A program made the translations under genes and the position numbers. A stretch of DNA of 64,000 bases, taken from the NCBI GenBank assembly GCA_034509495.1, contig CM067507.1, positions 10,085,997 through 10,149,996 on the forward strand. Reading direction: 5' to 3'. Below are positions 27,317-35,724 of the stretch, piece by piece (the first letter of the stretch is position 1; each line of letters begins with the position of its first letter). This DNA is from Acestrorhynchus altus (taxonomy: Eukaryota > Chordata > Actinopteri > Characiformes > Acestrorhynchidae). The notes beneath the pieces are model-generated. The model was not told the origin of the DNA. It searched no databases and worked only from the letters and a program-made list of their open reading frames with translations.

Positions 27317-30300
27317 TGATAAAGAGAGTAGGATGAGGTACTTACTGCAAGCACTGCAGGTGAAGCAGTTGTCATGGTAGAGGCTGCCCATGGCCTGGCA
27401 TGCCTGGCTGGCTCCATACACAGGCTTACTGCATTTTACACAACTGCCTGCAAAGAAGCACCACAACACAACAGTCAACTAGTGTTTAAAATAACCAAGG
27501 AACAATACCTGTGTCAAATCAATACAAAAAAAGAAACGCAAAGGGAAGGGATACAGAACATGCTGATAACACACTGTATAATTAATAATAATAATCAAAT
27601 AAACCAGTCTGCTTGTTTGATTTGGCACACATGGCACACATAAATCCAACCAAACACTGCCAAACATACTACAGACACACACATGCTCACACTCAACATC
27701 AACAGGATGTGGGAAAGGTATTAGGAAGTTAAGTACAAGAAAAGACATGCAGAGAGAAAAAGAGAGACAGAATGAAAGACTAAGGCAACCTTCCATCATA
27801 ATCCAATAAAACAACACAAAGTAAGCAAAGTGCGACAGACTTCTGTGTTGTGACATTTCCTATCACACTGTTTATTGTGAGGAGAGGCCTGATTACAACT
27901 GTTTCCCTCCAATCCCTCCGTTCCACCTCCTCTGCCAACACAGCCTCCACAGCTTCACAGGACTGATGCAGGGATGTAATTATGGCCCAGTCACAATAAT
28001 GACTCTCACTTAGAGCTCAGTGAAACCATCTAAGAGAGCAAACTGAGCCTTTTATAATGTGCTGCTTTCAGCCTCTACCAAACAGTATAGACAAAAACCA
28101 AAACACAGGACTGCAGGGGCTGCAATTCAGAAACAGTGTGGGACTGTCATTCCACACTGCTTTTGCCCTGTATTTTGTACTAGGAGTGTAAATCTGACCT
28201 CACAGAGATGTTTAGTACATCATAAAACTTCAACATTATTCAGTTTAACTGTTTTTGGAAGATTTGAATTTCCATCTGTTTTGATAGAGCAACTGAAGGA
28301 AAAGTGCCAAATATACTTTTTATCTTAAGGAAGACTGTAAATCATATATTTTATATGATAATAGCATCTCCAAAACAGCAGCTCTTGTAGGATGTTCCTG
28401 CTATGCAGTGGTTTGTACCAGACAGGTCACATGATTTCTTACTTAAGCTGCGAAATCAAAGATGCTTTATGAAACATGGAGTCAGACATCTAAGTCTTAT
28501 GAATCACTATCATAAGTAATTAATGTATAGTATTTTATGATTATTATAATTATTTAGCAATTCACAGCCATAATTCCAACTGAAAAAGGTGAACCTTTTA
28601 AAATTAGGTGGTCTAAAGTGAGCAAATATTTGGAAAACAAGAACTCCGGGTGACAAAACAACATTTTAGTCTGACACATAAAAAGACAGTTAAATGATTA
28701 TCACAAGACTTCTAGCAGTACTTGAGGAAAACAACACAAAAGAGTTTCCTTTGTGAGGCAACACTGACAACATTCTTTCTGTACATGTGTGCAGTTAACA
28801 GAGTGCTCGCAGCAGATTTGAAAAGGCATGATCATCAGCATCGCACTGAGCTAACAGTATTACCCAGAGCAAGTCTCCTCAGAGGAAGAGCATGCCAGCA
28901 AGAAGCTGGAGTGGACCCTCACAAAGAAGCCTCTGTTTCCTCTGGTATCCAGCAAACATTAGGCAGCCAACCTCTACCCACTCTCTAAAGCCTGACTTAA
29001 AGGAACCAAACACCCTTATGCTTTCAACACTACTGGAAAGCATTACCACACCCACACTACTCGCCTTGTGTGCTTTCCACATAAGAGCATCAAAGAAGCA
29101 AACTACACGTTCTACTTTCTAAAGCTATTTCACACAGGCACGGTGTTCAGCTCAACGGACATTCAGCTCAAATCCACAACTGGTACTGGGACATAGTGCA
29201 GACATTGTATTATTGTGATATAAACTAATCCATGATATCTGTGGAGAAGGAAGCCTTCAAATATCAAATCTAAACCCTCACAGCGCTGTAGTATAGTGAA
29301 GAAGCATCACACACTAGGCTATAATTAGAAGTGTTGCACAATAGTTGCAAAATTTCATTCAAATAAGCCAGCCCTAGATGGCATGTCAAAATACAGAGTT
29401 CCAGGAATGAAAATCCGCTTCCTGTGTAGTAAAATCTCAGAAGCATCTCCTGCTTGGAGGACGTTTGTGTCCTGCCTTAGCTAGGGGGAAGTGTATGTTC
29501 ATCTTCATGTGTTCTCTTCATTTAAAGAATGCCCAAAAATCTCAATATTATATTCATACCAAATATAATGACAGCAGCTTGAAAATCTGGACTGATTAGT
29601 GTTTATGGCATTAAACTGAGTAAAGATGACCTACAAGCATTTCAAACCTTGAAAAAATTGGATTGGAACAAAAGGATTTCTACCACTGTTTACAAAAAGA
29701 CATTGCTATAATTTGTAGACTTGAATCCATATGAACATATATTAAACAAAAAAGGGGGAAAGTACTTTAAACACAACAGAAGAAAAGTGGGGAATATCTG
29801 GGGTTTGATGCCATTTAACTTTCTCTGGTAGTTGGAAGCAGTTTTGTTAGAAAACATTACTAGATTCTTTATTAAACCAGAAAAATCTAAGTTGGATTTA
29901 ATTGCTGGAGGGGTAAAGTGAAACACATGTGAATGATTAGCATATTTTCTGTGAGCTGGTCAGTAGTTCTTAAAGAAATATACAGAGCTGCAGAGGGAGT
30001 GTTGAAGCAGAAAAATCCTCTAGCTTTGAGGTATTTGAGGTACTTGAGCCTCATATGATCACCACTGAAAATCAACAGTACAAATATAAGCTTAACATGG
30101 TTTTAGCAGCAGGTAAAAAATTGTAATTGCACTATTTCTAGCTGTTATTTATTATTATGAGACCATATTTTATTTGGAGCGCCTTACATTCGATTTAAAG
30201 GTGCAGGCACAACATTCACTACTGGAAGTACTGGAGCAAAAAAGCAGACCTGACACACGCCAACCATTTCATATAAAGATCTCCGTCACTGCACAGAGTG

Positions 30301-33300
30301 GGACTGAATGAGAAAGTTGTCTCTCACACATCAGTCTATTCTGAAGGATGAAAAAGCTCTGCAGTATAGGAAACAAAAAAAACCCCTAAAAAAACTCATT
30401 CAGATGAGCTTTACTTGGCTGAAACTCAGCTGTTAAGAGGGGAAGCCAAGAGAATTTGAGGGTGAATTAAGATAGAGTCACTTGGACGACAGACAGATAA
30501 ACTAATCCTTAATCAAAACAAATGAACATACCAGAGCAATTATCTACTTCTGGTGTGTTTGCATGTGCAGAGCAGGACCCCCTCCACCACCCCTTTCTTT
30601 CTCTTCCTGCTGCCTGCTCACCCCCTCCATCTCATCCACTGTCTCTCTTAAAACAAAAGGGACCAACATGGAGTGGTCATGCTTAAGTGACTCCAGACAG
30701 AAGGTCACCACAACTCTTTTCCATTTGGATGTCAACAGCAGTGTCCCACTCAGGTTTGATGCTTCTTTGTTATTATCATCATAAAACCAAGACTATATAA
30801 TAAAGCAATATAAACCTATATAATTTATATAACAATAATAACTTGCTAGTTAACAATATAACTTTTGTTATAGTCTTCTCTTGTTATTATAATCCCCATG
30901 GCCCTGTAAATTCCAAAGCCAATTTTCCAGCCATTCCTCAACATCCCCTGGTGCACCATTTTGGCACAGTGCTCATTTTCCCAGACAGTCTGTGCACTGC
31001 TTGGCTAGTGTTTTGCATATCGCATTTATGAAGAACCCATAAGAAAGCTTCTCACATGAAGCATTTTGACAGTAGATTTCTCAAAATATGTGTACTGCAT
31101 AAATGGTTACAGGGAGGACTGCCCACTGACTTCTATTTAAGTACATTCTGAGTCAGCAGTTGCTTCTTTCATCAGCAGAATCACCAGCTTGTACGTGGAA
31201 AGTCCATGACTCCCAAGGCAAAGTAAATAGGTGGAGAGCATGGAGAACCTAAGTTGAGAGATTGAGAGAGGGGGTGGATTCCTTGTGTGGCCCGGTACCA
31301 ATTGCTCCACAGACTGATACCGGTCCGCGGCCCAGGGGTTGGGGACCACTGATTTAGACCAAGGGTGCCAAAAACTTTGAATGCCACTATAAAACCTTTT
31401 TACCAGGAACGCACAAATATAGCAAATGTGGTACACATAGTGCACATATTTCAGCCAATGCCAAAGAACAAAAACTCAGGGTTATAAATGGAGTTAAATG
31501 AAAATAAGTGGCACTGAACACACTTGGACATACTTAGGATTGGGGGCCTTGCTAAAGGGCACATCAGCTATGAATTCTGAGGGAGATGGTGCTGTTCTTT
31601 CACCATCCCCAACCCCTTGCCAGCCTGGAGAATCAAACCAGTGACCTTCCAGTTTCAAGACTGCTTAACCTAACCTGTACACCACAGCTGCCCCCATAGC
31701 AGCACTTGCAGGTCATCCTGCATCTCTACTTTTTCCTCCTATTGAAGGTGTTTTTTTGGTATCTCCTCAAGTCATCAATTGCCTTCAGAATCAATACATG
31801 GACCTGCATTTGGTTTCTGGCTCTTGTACCAACCATTCATTAAACTTTACACCAACAAGTCTATTAGATGATTTATGAATGTGGAACAGCCTTCCCAGTC
31901 CCAGAAAAGTCTAGGGACAGGCTGGGAAAATTTATCAATGAGACGATGATGATGAACACTTCACATGCTGGAGATGGACCAGCAGTGGGGAGCAGCAATG
32001 TGTTACTCACACACAAGGTCAAGTGGAAACAGACAGCATGTTTTTCAATCACTGGCTTCTCAAGTACTGTTTGCCTCTCAAAAATCACAGATGAGAAAAC
32101 GTTCAGCAGAAAAGATTAGGAGGGAGCAATCACGGCAGGCTTACCGAAGTAGTCAGCCTTAGGCTGGGCGTCCATCTCTTTTTCCAACCGTTCGGTCAGA
32201 GCTTCTAATTTTATTTCAGCCACAGATGGCCCGAGCTCAGGCTGCATATGGAGAGTATGGCATGGCAGTTTGAGTGGCCACAGGGGGCTGGGGGCTTCAC
32301 TGTGGGTCGCCTGCTCTGCTGCTGCTGGTAACTGTGTGGAAGAGGTTACCTGGCTGCCTGGCATGGCGGGATCTGCCTGCACTTGGACATGGCTCGGAAT
32401 CTGACCTGCTTTGGCACTACTTTGCTGTGGTTCTACCTGGCCGTTGGCTGATAGGGTAACTTGGGAAGATCCAATGATTTCAGGAACTCCATGGAGTGGA
32501 CTCTGTGCCTGGATGGGCTCAAAGTGCTGCAAGAAGATCCCACGAGGCTGAGGTGGTGTTGGCTGGTAGGAGTCCATCATAGCTCCTGTGGGTAAACAGA
32601 GATCAGAATTTGGCTTTCCAGCAGAGGGTGAGGTCTGGGAGGGCCAGTGCTGATGAAGTAAAGGAGTACCTCCGCTGCTCTGGACAGCAGAAGGTGAACT
32701 TGGACTAGAGGAACTGTTGCTAAGTGGTGGTGGTGGTGGTGGTGAGGGTGCCTGACAGGGTAGATTGTTCCTAGGGGCCCAAGAACCAGAAGGGCTAGAA
32801 GGGTGTCCAGCTTGGACATGCGAGTTTCCAGGGCCGGTAGGGGGGTAATGAAAGGAATCCAGACTCTCCTTGTGCTCATAGGCGTTGTGAGCTTCATGCA
32901 GGCTGTCTGGATGAGGCTTTAGTCCCTCATTACAGCAGAACTGGTTAAAGCTGGATGTGCTCGGCAGGGGTCCGGACAGTATGGGCGGCTTAGCGGCTGC
33001 TTCGCCCCCCTGTCTGCCGCTGCTGATCGGTGGTCTGTCTTTGGTGTGGGACGCGCTGTCCGTCGCTCTCTCGGGGCCTCCGTTCAGCCTGACCGCCAGG
33101 CTGTTTCTGGCCATCTCCTCCTGGTGCTTCTGCATGTGGATTTTGGTCATTTTCGAGGCGAACACTTTGCGGGTCTCCTCGAAGTCAGGGTTGTTTCCAG
33201 CGCCTCTCTTCATCCGGAACAGACCGTCCTTGGACGCCTCGTACATGTTGAGGTCTTCAATGAACTTACTCGCTTCCAGCCCCAGATCTTCATATTTATC

Positions 33301-33303
33301 CAT
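1581..33303 (-). CDS. limd1: limd1, LIM domain-containing protein 1 (complete coding sequence, 8 exons)
   Basis: Join the minus-strand exons 33303-32145, 27447-27346, 17766-17699, 16799-16737, 15595-15465, 13385-13334, 6127-6059 and 1697-1581. The total is 1,761 nt, or 586 residues plus stop, with every intron GT-AG and every phase consistent. The N-terminus MDKYEDLGLEASKFIEDLN is the LIMD1 signature and is absent from AJUBA and WTIP. Residues about 30-370 are Pro/Ser/Gln-rich and probably disordered. LIM1 is about residues 389-441, LIM2 454-505 and LIM3 514-575, with all Cys/His/Asp zinc ligands present. From family knowledge, LIMD1 is a scaffold at adhesions, P-bodies and the nucleus that contributes to Hippo (LATS) signalling, microRNA silencing (AGO) and HIF degradation (PHD/VHL). 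Human LIMD1 is longer (about 676 residues); the difference is in the pre-LIM region. lars2 lies upstream on the same strand, as in human. The identification is firm; whether this is the only fish paralogue cannot be told. Confidence 0.95.
2456..2482. repeat. (AT)n microsatellite
   Basis: About 13 AT dinucleotides, directly upstream of a LINE 3' tail. Confidence 0.9.
2495..2578 (+). mobile_element. 3' tail of a LINE (same family as 59.1-61.1 kb)
   Basis: Contains AAGCTGCCCTGTGACAACAT and a TTTGATTTGATTTGA tail. The same 3' end occurs at 61090-61140 in sense, and inverted at 35.85 and 54.2 kb. Confidence 0.7.
3039..4082 (-). mobile_element. degenerate Tc1-like transposon with a nested MITE
   Basis: The left end (ACTATTCACCCCC near 3052) is inverted relative to the right end (GGGGGTGAATACTTTCATAA near 4054-4074). 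Between them, 3290-3840 resembles Tc1 transposase sequence read on the minus strand, with the characteristic stretches around 3500-3545 (CCACAGCATAGTGCTGCCAT) and 3590-3660. There is no open frame. Confidence 0.7.
3123..3259. mobile_element. MITE with TACCGTATTTTCCGG termini
   Basis: Starts TACCGTATTTTCCGGAC and ends with the exact inverse GTCC-like arm AATCCGGAAAATACGGTA. It is 137 bp long and TA-flanked. This terminus is shared by a widespread vertebrate MITE whose interior reads 'actataagccgc'. It interrupts the left part of the Tc1 relic. Confidence 0.8.
4783..5482 (-). mobile_element. degenerate Tc1-like transposon
   Basis: Begins AAGTGCCTTGAAAAAGTATT and ends with the inverted arm around AGGGGTATGAATGCTGTATA. 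The interior holds recognisable but eroded Tc1 sequence at 4860-5040, read on the minus strand. It has no transposase frame. Confidence 0.65.
6059..6127 (-). CDS. limd1: limd1 exon 7 (middle of LIM3)
   Basis: 69 nt, phase 0 to 0, encoding GSDETIRVVSMDKDYHVECY and HCE. It supplies His541, Cys544 and Cys547 of LIM3. The acceptor is TTCCAG. The donor GTTTGT is the weakest of the gene (T at +3 and +4) but keeps G at +5. Confidence 0.93.
6850..7495 (-). mobile_element. Tc1-like transposon relic
   Basis: The minus strand resembles Tc1 transposase-region sequence: 6930-6970 (CACAGCATGATATTTCCACC), 7050-7075 (GGTCTCATCTGACTAC) and 7360-7460. Reading frames are broken throughout. No clear terminal repeats remain. 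Confidence 0.6.
7500..9200 (-). mobile_element. degenerate Rex1/L2-like LINE with endonuclease and reverse transcriptase relics
   Basis: On the minus strand, 9059-8700 keeps an APE-type endonuclease relic: YLPLEITAVSVMAVYGTPQA, then ANANVAVREVHNSIGSLQNK, then the C-terminal SDHISLLLAPAY. Downstream, about 7860-7780 reads LENKDSYVRLLFLDFGSAFN, the palm motif A of non-LTR reverse transcriptases. Frameshifts and stops break the frame between and after these blocks, so the copy is dead. The exact family is uncertain; the YxPPQANAN endonuclease and SSAFN motif are those of fish Rex1/L2-group LINEs. Confidence 0.7.
9290..9850 (-). mobile_element. possible gag-like fragment of an LTR retrotransposon
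   Basis: On the minus strand near 9545-9500 the sequence reads FFQCGPTGHLRRACT, which resembles a CCHC zinc knuckle with its first Cys replaced by Phe. The flanks read basic and Pro-rich, as gag tails do. No protease, polymerase or LTR is seen nearby. It is a short fragment, so the call is tentative. Confidence 0.35.
10690..10910 (-). mobile_element. LINE fragment, Rex1-like 3' region
   Basis: Contains the repeat blocks AAGAAGAGTTGTACAGTGTG and GAGTCTGTTGCTGAAAGGGC, found near the 3' part of fish LINEs. It runs into the open frame 11237-10692, which is not a gene. Confidence 0.45.
10970..11625 (-). mobile_element. Tc1-like transposon relic
   Basis: The minus strand shows Tc1 transposase-region sequence (10985-11330), then the non-coding end with AATTTGGACATGTTCACTGT at 11440-11460 and ATTAATGGCTGTGTGTTGAT at 11494-11513. 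These are typical of one Tc1 family in fish. There are internal deletions and no functional frame. Confidence 0.6.
11655..12994 (-). mobile_element. Tc1-like transposon with both terminal repeats, transposase broken
   Basis: The ends ACAGTGTGTGCAGAATTATT (11656) and AATAATTCTGTACACAGTGT (ending 12994) are inverted copies, giving about 1.34 kb. On the minus strand, 12780-12439 encodes MGQKRDLMDSEKSKIVRCLA and the rest of an N-terminal helix-turn-helix. 12259-12047 encodes the catalytic part, with FKQDNAPSHASKYSTEWL and WPPCSP. The two are in different frames and the last acidic block is lost, so the element is inactive. Confidence 0.85.
13334..13385 (-). CDS. limd1: limd1 exon 6 (start of LIM3)
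   Basis: 52 nt, phase 2 to 0, encoding (R)VLAPKCAACNHPILPSE. It holds the LIM2-LIM3 linker and the first CxxC of LIM3 (Cys514, Cys517). The acceptor is GCTCAG and the donor GTAAGT. Confidence 0.93.
13386..15464 (-). other. limd1 intron 5
   Basis: Ordinary AT-rich intron with a GAA/poly-A tract at about 13620-13657. No mobile element is recognised. Confidence 0.8.
13620..13657. repeat. GAA-rich and poly-A tract
   Basis: An (AGAAGA)n stretch runs into about 22 A residues. It produces a meaningless poly-Lys/poly-Phe open frame. Confidence 0.9.
15465..15595 (-). CDS. limd1: limd1 exon 5 (body of LIM2)
   Basis: 131 nt, phase 0 to 2. It encodes residues 465-507, ILQALGKSYHPGCFRCVICN and the following ESLDGVPFTVDTENKIYCVK with DYH. 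It carries the His, Cys, CxxC, Cys and Asp ligands of LIM2 and is almost identical to the human sequence. The acceptor is CCACAG and the donor GTGTGT. Confidence 0.95.
15596..16736 (-). other. limd1 intron 4
   Basis: Ordinary intron; no repeat or gene recognised. Confidence 0.8.
16737..16799 (-). CDS. limd1: limd1 exon 4 (start of LIM2)
   Basis: 63 nt, phase 0 to 0, encoding YSGFQQSADKCNMCGHLIMD and M. It holds the LIM1-LIM2 linker and the first CxxC pair of LIM2 (Cys454, Cys457). The acceptor is AAACAG and the donor GTGAGT. Confidence 0.94.
16800..17698 (-). other. limd1 intron 3
   Basis: Its first 350 nt after the exon 3 donor are an LTR-like repeat (see 17315-17660). The remainder is unremarkable. 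Confidence 0.8.
17315..17660 (-). repeat. LTR-like interspersed repeat, copy 1
   Basis: Read on the minus strand, it shares ordered blocks with 19965-20265 on the plus strand: TTTTAGCACATRGCT, then CCRTTTGTWAAYCAGCCCC, then a GTATTTA core promoter-like site followed by TTTGTC and GTTTGTCA. It has the make-up of a solo LTR (T-rich, GTATTTA about two-thirds along, AATAAA near the end at about 17401), but exact ends and a target duplication are not evident. Confidence 0.55.
17699..17766 (-). CDS. limd1: limd1 exon 3 (second zinc finger of LIM1)
   Basis: 68 nt, phase 1 to phase 0. It encodes RRLRGKAFYYVCGKVFCEED and FL, completing LIM1 with the Cys438 and Asp441 ligands. The human protein has Asn where this one has the extra Cys in YYVCGK. 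The acceptor is CTGCAG and the donor GTAAGA. An LTR-like repeat starts only about 40 nt downstream in the intron, and its inverted relative lies about 2.2 kb upstream. Confidence 0.93.
18480..18504. repeat. (TTTA)n microsatellite
   Basis: Six TTTA units followed by a T run. Confidence 0.85.
18990..19165. mobile_element. Tc1-type MITE fragment
   Basis: The inner sequence at about 19060-19110, with TGTGTGCATTTGCACATCAG and GTGTCAGCAATAGGTTTAAT, and the end AGGGGTGTCCACAAAAATTG facing TATTGGGACACCTGTTC, are typical of a short Tc1-derived element in fish. Confidence 0.5.
19477..19538. repeat. poly-A and (AT)n array
   Basis: About 30 A residues followed by about 14 AT dinucleotides. Confidence 0.95.
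19850..19871. repeat. (AT)n array with an undetermined base
   Basis: The single N of the window is at 19850, at the start of the AT array. The length here may be an assembly artefact. Confidence 0.9.
19965..20265 (+). repeat. LTR-like interspersed repeat, copy 2 (inverted to copy 1)
   Basis: Shares its block order with the minus strand of 17660-17315 (see there) and has GTATTTAAG near 20152. Small differences throughout indicate an old pair rather than a recent duplication. Confidence 0.55.
20290..21230 (+). mobile_element. Tc1-like relic interrupted by another Tc1-like element
   Basis: The plus strand before the insertion reads VKHGGDSSII (20428-20457), which is the VKHGGGSIMVWG motif in decayed form. 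After the insertion (21117-21220) it reads ADLNPTE and continues as a C-terminal transposase tail. The two halves flank the element at 20604-21116. Confidence 0.7.
20604..21116 (+). mobile_element. non-autonomous Tc1-like element, copy 1 (3' end truncated)
   Basis: Starts TACAGGGGTTGGACAATGAA and ends GTTTCATTGTCCA, where the inverted end is cut short. It keeps the first transposase helix-turn-helix (plus strand 20789-20920, MGDIPEFKRGQIVGARLAGA followed by SVTKTASL), then a large deletion. It is nearly identical to 45296-45830. Confidence 0.8.
22816..22965. repeat. imperfect tandem repeat, about 50-bp unit, three copies
   Basis: Three units share a core GGNTGGRMCANTGATGCT followed by a GGAY/GGNTGT segment. 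The unit boundaries are approximate. Confidence 0.45.
24660..24671. repeat. G12 homopolymer and G-rich cluster
   Basis: Twelve G residues, followed at 24686-24700 by GGG, GGGG and GG runs on the plus strand, which is the template strand for limd1. Confidence 0.9.
26517..26555. repeat. (CA)n microsatellite
   Basis: About 19 CA dinucleotides followed by diverged GAAATA repeats. Confidence 0.95.
26881..26926. repeat. GATAGGTAGCTA short tandem array
   Basis: Three to four copies of the 12-bp unit AGATAGGTAGCT. Confidence 0.85.
27243..27313. repeat. (CA)n microsatellite next to limd1 exon 2
   Basis: About 35 uninterrupted CA units on the plus strand. In the limd1 transcript this is (UG)n starting about 32 nt after the exon 2 donor at 27345. 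Confidence 0.95.
27346..27447 (-). CDS. limd1: limd1 exon 2 (first zinc finger of LIM1)
   Basis: 102 nt, entered in phase 1 and left in phase 1. It encodes SCVKCSKPVYGASQACQAMG and then SLYHDNCFTCSAC, which gives Cys389, Cys392, His and Cys ligands of the first LIM finger and the first Cys pair of the second finger. The acceptor is ...TTTGCAG and the donor GTAAGT, both strong. A CA microsatellite (TG in the transcript) begins about 32 nt into the downstream intron. Confidence 0.95.
27448..32144 (-). other. limd1 intron 1
   Basis: Mostly unremarkable AT-rich sequence. One short patch at 31289-31391 matches DNA-transposon ends. No other gene seen. Confidence 0.85.
31289..31391. mobile_element. 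DNA-transposon end fragments (hAT-like and Tc1-like)
   Basis: 31289-31350 holds ACCGGTCCGCGGCCCAGGGG and TTGGGGACCACTG, the terminus of a hAT-type element. 31360-31391 holds AGGGTGCCAAAAACTTTGAA, like a Tc1 end. Only fragments are present. Confidence 0.45.
32145..33303 (-). CDS. limd1: limd1 exon 1 (start codon, pre-LIM region)
   Basis: Encodes residues 1-386 plus the first base of codon 387. The start is the ATG at 33303-33301, preceded by GAC and followed by G (good Kozak context). An in-frame TGA at 33348-33346 lies upstream with no ATG between, so the start is fixed. The conserved N-terminal block (about residues 1-70) is followed by low-complexity Pro/Ser sequence including a run of six prolines. 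Near the end, the block ELGPSVAEIKLEALTERLEK with KADYF matches the conserved helix just before LIM1 in LIMD1. The donor is GTAAGC at 32144. The GC content and CpG density are clearly higher than in the flanking DNA. Confidence 0.95.
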
Positions 33304-33450
33304 GTCTGAGAGCAGAGCGTTCACAGCAGAGGAGTTAAAGTCACTTCAACACGACAGCTTTCTCCACGAGAACTCGACAGAAGCGCAGAGCCGAGCTTCA
33401 CTTTTCACAAACATTTTACTGAGAAAAGTCAATAAAGACGCACCGCGTCC

Positions 33451-33521
<71 letters not shown>

Positions 33522-33778
33522 ACACACTCACTCTCACACACCGGCCCTCACCAACTCTACAAGTTCACAAAAGTGAAGCTCCGCTCCGCTCCGCTACGCT
33601 CCGGACAGACGCTCACTCTCACTCACTATGACTGACACTGACTCTCACTCTGAGTCTGAGTCTCACTGACTCTCACTCTGACTGACTGTAACTGCACTCA
33701 GCCGCCTTAAACGGTTGAATGTAAACCACTCAGCTCTGTGTTTATATTTAAAGACACAGTAACATAAAACCCAACACA

Positions 33779-33780
<2 letters not shown>
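33304..33780 (-). promoter_or_regulatory. limd1: presumed limd1 promoter and 5' UTR
   Basis: The sequence upstream of the limd1 ATG is richer in CpG than its surroundings (about 33310-33450 and 33540-33610) and holds short direct repeats based on CGCTC. It has no ORF joining the gene. A TATA-like AT stretch (minus strand TTTAAATATAAAC) occurs near 33740-33752. The transcription start is not identifiable by eye; the assignment rests on position and base composition. Confidence 0.4.
33457..33518. repeat. compound (CA)n(CT)n microsatellite in limd1 5' region
   Basis: About 13 CA units (33457-33482) run directly into about 18 CT units (33482-33518). It lies 150-215 nt upstream of the limd1 ATG. 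Confidence 0.95.

Positions 33781-33849
<69 letters not shown>
33781..33849. repeat. compound (CT)n(CA)n microsatellite, mirror order
   Basis: About 19 CT units followed by about 16 CA units. The order is the reverse of the array at 33457-33518. Confidence 0.95.
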
Positions 33850-33851
<2 letters not shown>

Positions 33852-35724
33852 CTAATGTGTTTCAGTTAGCCAGTTAGCATATTTGTTGGCCACTTCTTGT
33901 AAAATACCAATCAGAATTGATATATGTGTGAGGTCAGCTCAGCTAGACAAGTTCTATTTTCTAAGTTGGTCAAAAAACAATGAACCTTGTGACCACCAGT
34001 TCTCCTATTTTAACATTTTTACCAAGTCTAATTTCAGGACTTTCAGTGCTCATACATCAGAGACACAGTAAACAAATGGGAATTCAGATTCATCAACTAA
34101 TGTATCCTTTGCTCAGAAAACACAGACATTATTAGACATGTGTTTCATCTGTGTGCTTATTCAGCTTCAGCTGATCTGTCTCTACATCACATCTCAAAAC
34201 AACTATTTGTTTTCATTGCACACTCTCAGATTAAGCTAATTAACACCTCTAATTAGCTGAATCAGGTGTGTTAGATGTGGGATGGAGCTAAAAATTGCTA
34301 GACACTCTCCTGAAGTTTTGTTTGATAGAAAGTCCTTAACTTAAATCTATAATATGAAGTAGCCATTTTACATGTAGCTCAAAGCAATTTAAGAGAAAGA
34401 GACATTTTTATACACCATTTTGGGAAAAAAATACATATGAAACAAAGCATCTTTTGTATCACCTATATTATCAATAAAAGTGCATTGAAAAAGACCTTTC
34501 GTTATTTGCATGCACAAATGCTCATTGTCATCTGAATTGGCAAAGGTTTAAGGGGACAGCAGCCCTACCTGTTCCAACACAGAAGTGTTGGGGTAAGGAA
34601 CGGCTGAAACTTTGTAGGACATTTGCCTCATAGGAACAAGATTAACAAAGACATCTTTTTCGGAGAAACCCTTGCCCTTCCTATAGGTAACAAGCTCTCT
34701 AAATATTTCTTACATTACATGGCTATACACAGTTGACAAATCTCAGCTAAAACCAAGCCATATCCTGCATTATATGTTGCTTTACATGCCTTAAGATTGG
34801 TGGAAGGAACTTGAAACATCAGAAGATTACCCTGAAACTCCAGGGGCTTGTCAGAAAACAGAATCTACTAAACTATTCAAAACAAGGCCTCAGAGTGATG
34901 GTTGGGATGGTGCAATACAAATGTGAGTCTAGTAATATTGCTGCCATTCAACAAAGCTTTCTAAAGTCTTGTTAGAAACATCATTTGTAAATGAGATGAG
35001 ATTATAAACAGTATTCTGTGTCAATTCTTAAGTAACAGTGCATTTTGCAGCCATCTGCCAATGGTGCTGGCACAAACAGCATGACTTATGGAGGGCATCA
35101 CTGTACAATGAATGTCCACACATAGCTGTTGGGTCACTCTGCACATGTTGGACAATCCGTCAGTTCTCCCACCCTGTTGTTTATGTAGCTCTCCCAGGTC
35201 CTTCATTTTGCTCGTACATGGCTTCTTCTATGCACTTCTTCAATCCCATCAGTTCATTCCTTCTAAATGCAAGTATTGTTTTATGATGAGTGTATATTTT
35301 TAAATTATTTACTCCTGAGAACATGTAGAAATTAGTCTTTCTACATGGACACTGGTAAAACAATTAGGCCACAAGGCCATAGCCTAAAAGTTAGATAAAT
35401 AGATTGGGACTGGACAGTCACTGGTTTCTTTAACTAGAATTACATTTCTAATGAAATAAATTAATTTCTGGTTATTTATGGTAAAGATGCATGTGTGAAA
35501 ATGGCTTATGACATTTGTTTAACATGGAGTAACAGGATTTCACCAAGTGCCATAATTTTAATGCTGTCATGTTCCATGACATCATAACATATTTGGAGAC
35601 GTTGACACATCAATATTGCTCTTCACTGTATTCACAACTCTCCAAAACCTTGCTCTTGCATAGTTTTTAAATGCCATTAGTACTACATTCCACTATACAA
35701 CATATGGTTCTGGTTCTGCTTCTG
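33850..35724. other. intergenic DNA, nothing recognised
   Basis: AT-rich sequence with no convincing coding region or repeat family between limd1 and the element at 35.7 kb. Confidence 0.7.

Larger units (their letters stand above)
17767..27345 (-). other. limd1 intron 2
   Basis: The longest intron. It holds a MITE fragment (19.0 kb), the second LTR-like copy (19.97 kb), nested Tc1 relics (20.3-21.23 kb) and microsatellites. 21.25-26.5 kb has no recognised gene or element apart from an imperfect 50-bp tandem repeat at 22.8 kb and a G-run at 24.66 kb. Confidence 0.85.

Noticed and set aside
27208..27478. Cys/Val-rich frames around the CA array
   Set aside because: They mix limd1 exon 2 with a translated CA array in the intron. 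Only 27346-27447 is coding.
31137..31445. 102-residue minus-strand frame
   Set aside because: It covers hAT-like and Tc1-like ends and shows no family similarity.
1581..33303. AJUBA or WTIP instead of LIMD1
   Set aside because: The N-terminal MDKYEDLGLEASKF block and the helix before LIM1 are specific to LIMD1, and the lars2 neighbour agrees.
33304..33324. Seven extra N-terminal codons before the limd1 ATG
   Set aside because: The first codon is GTG, not ATG, and an in-frame TGA lies at 33348-33346. The ATG at 33303 matches the LIMD1 N-terminus.
32957..33631. 224-residue plus-strand frame opposite limd1 exon 1
   Set aside because: It is the antisense of the limd1 coding exon and then runs into CA/CT arrays.
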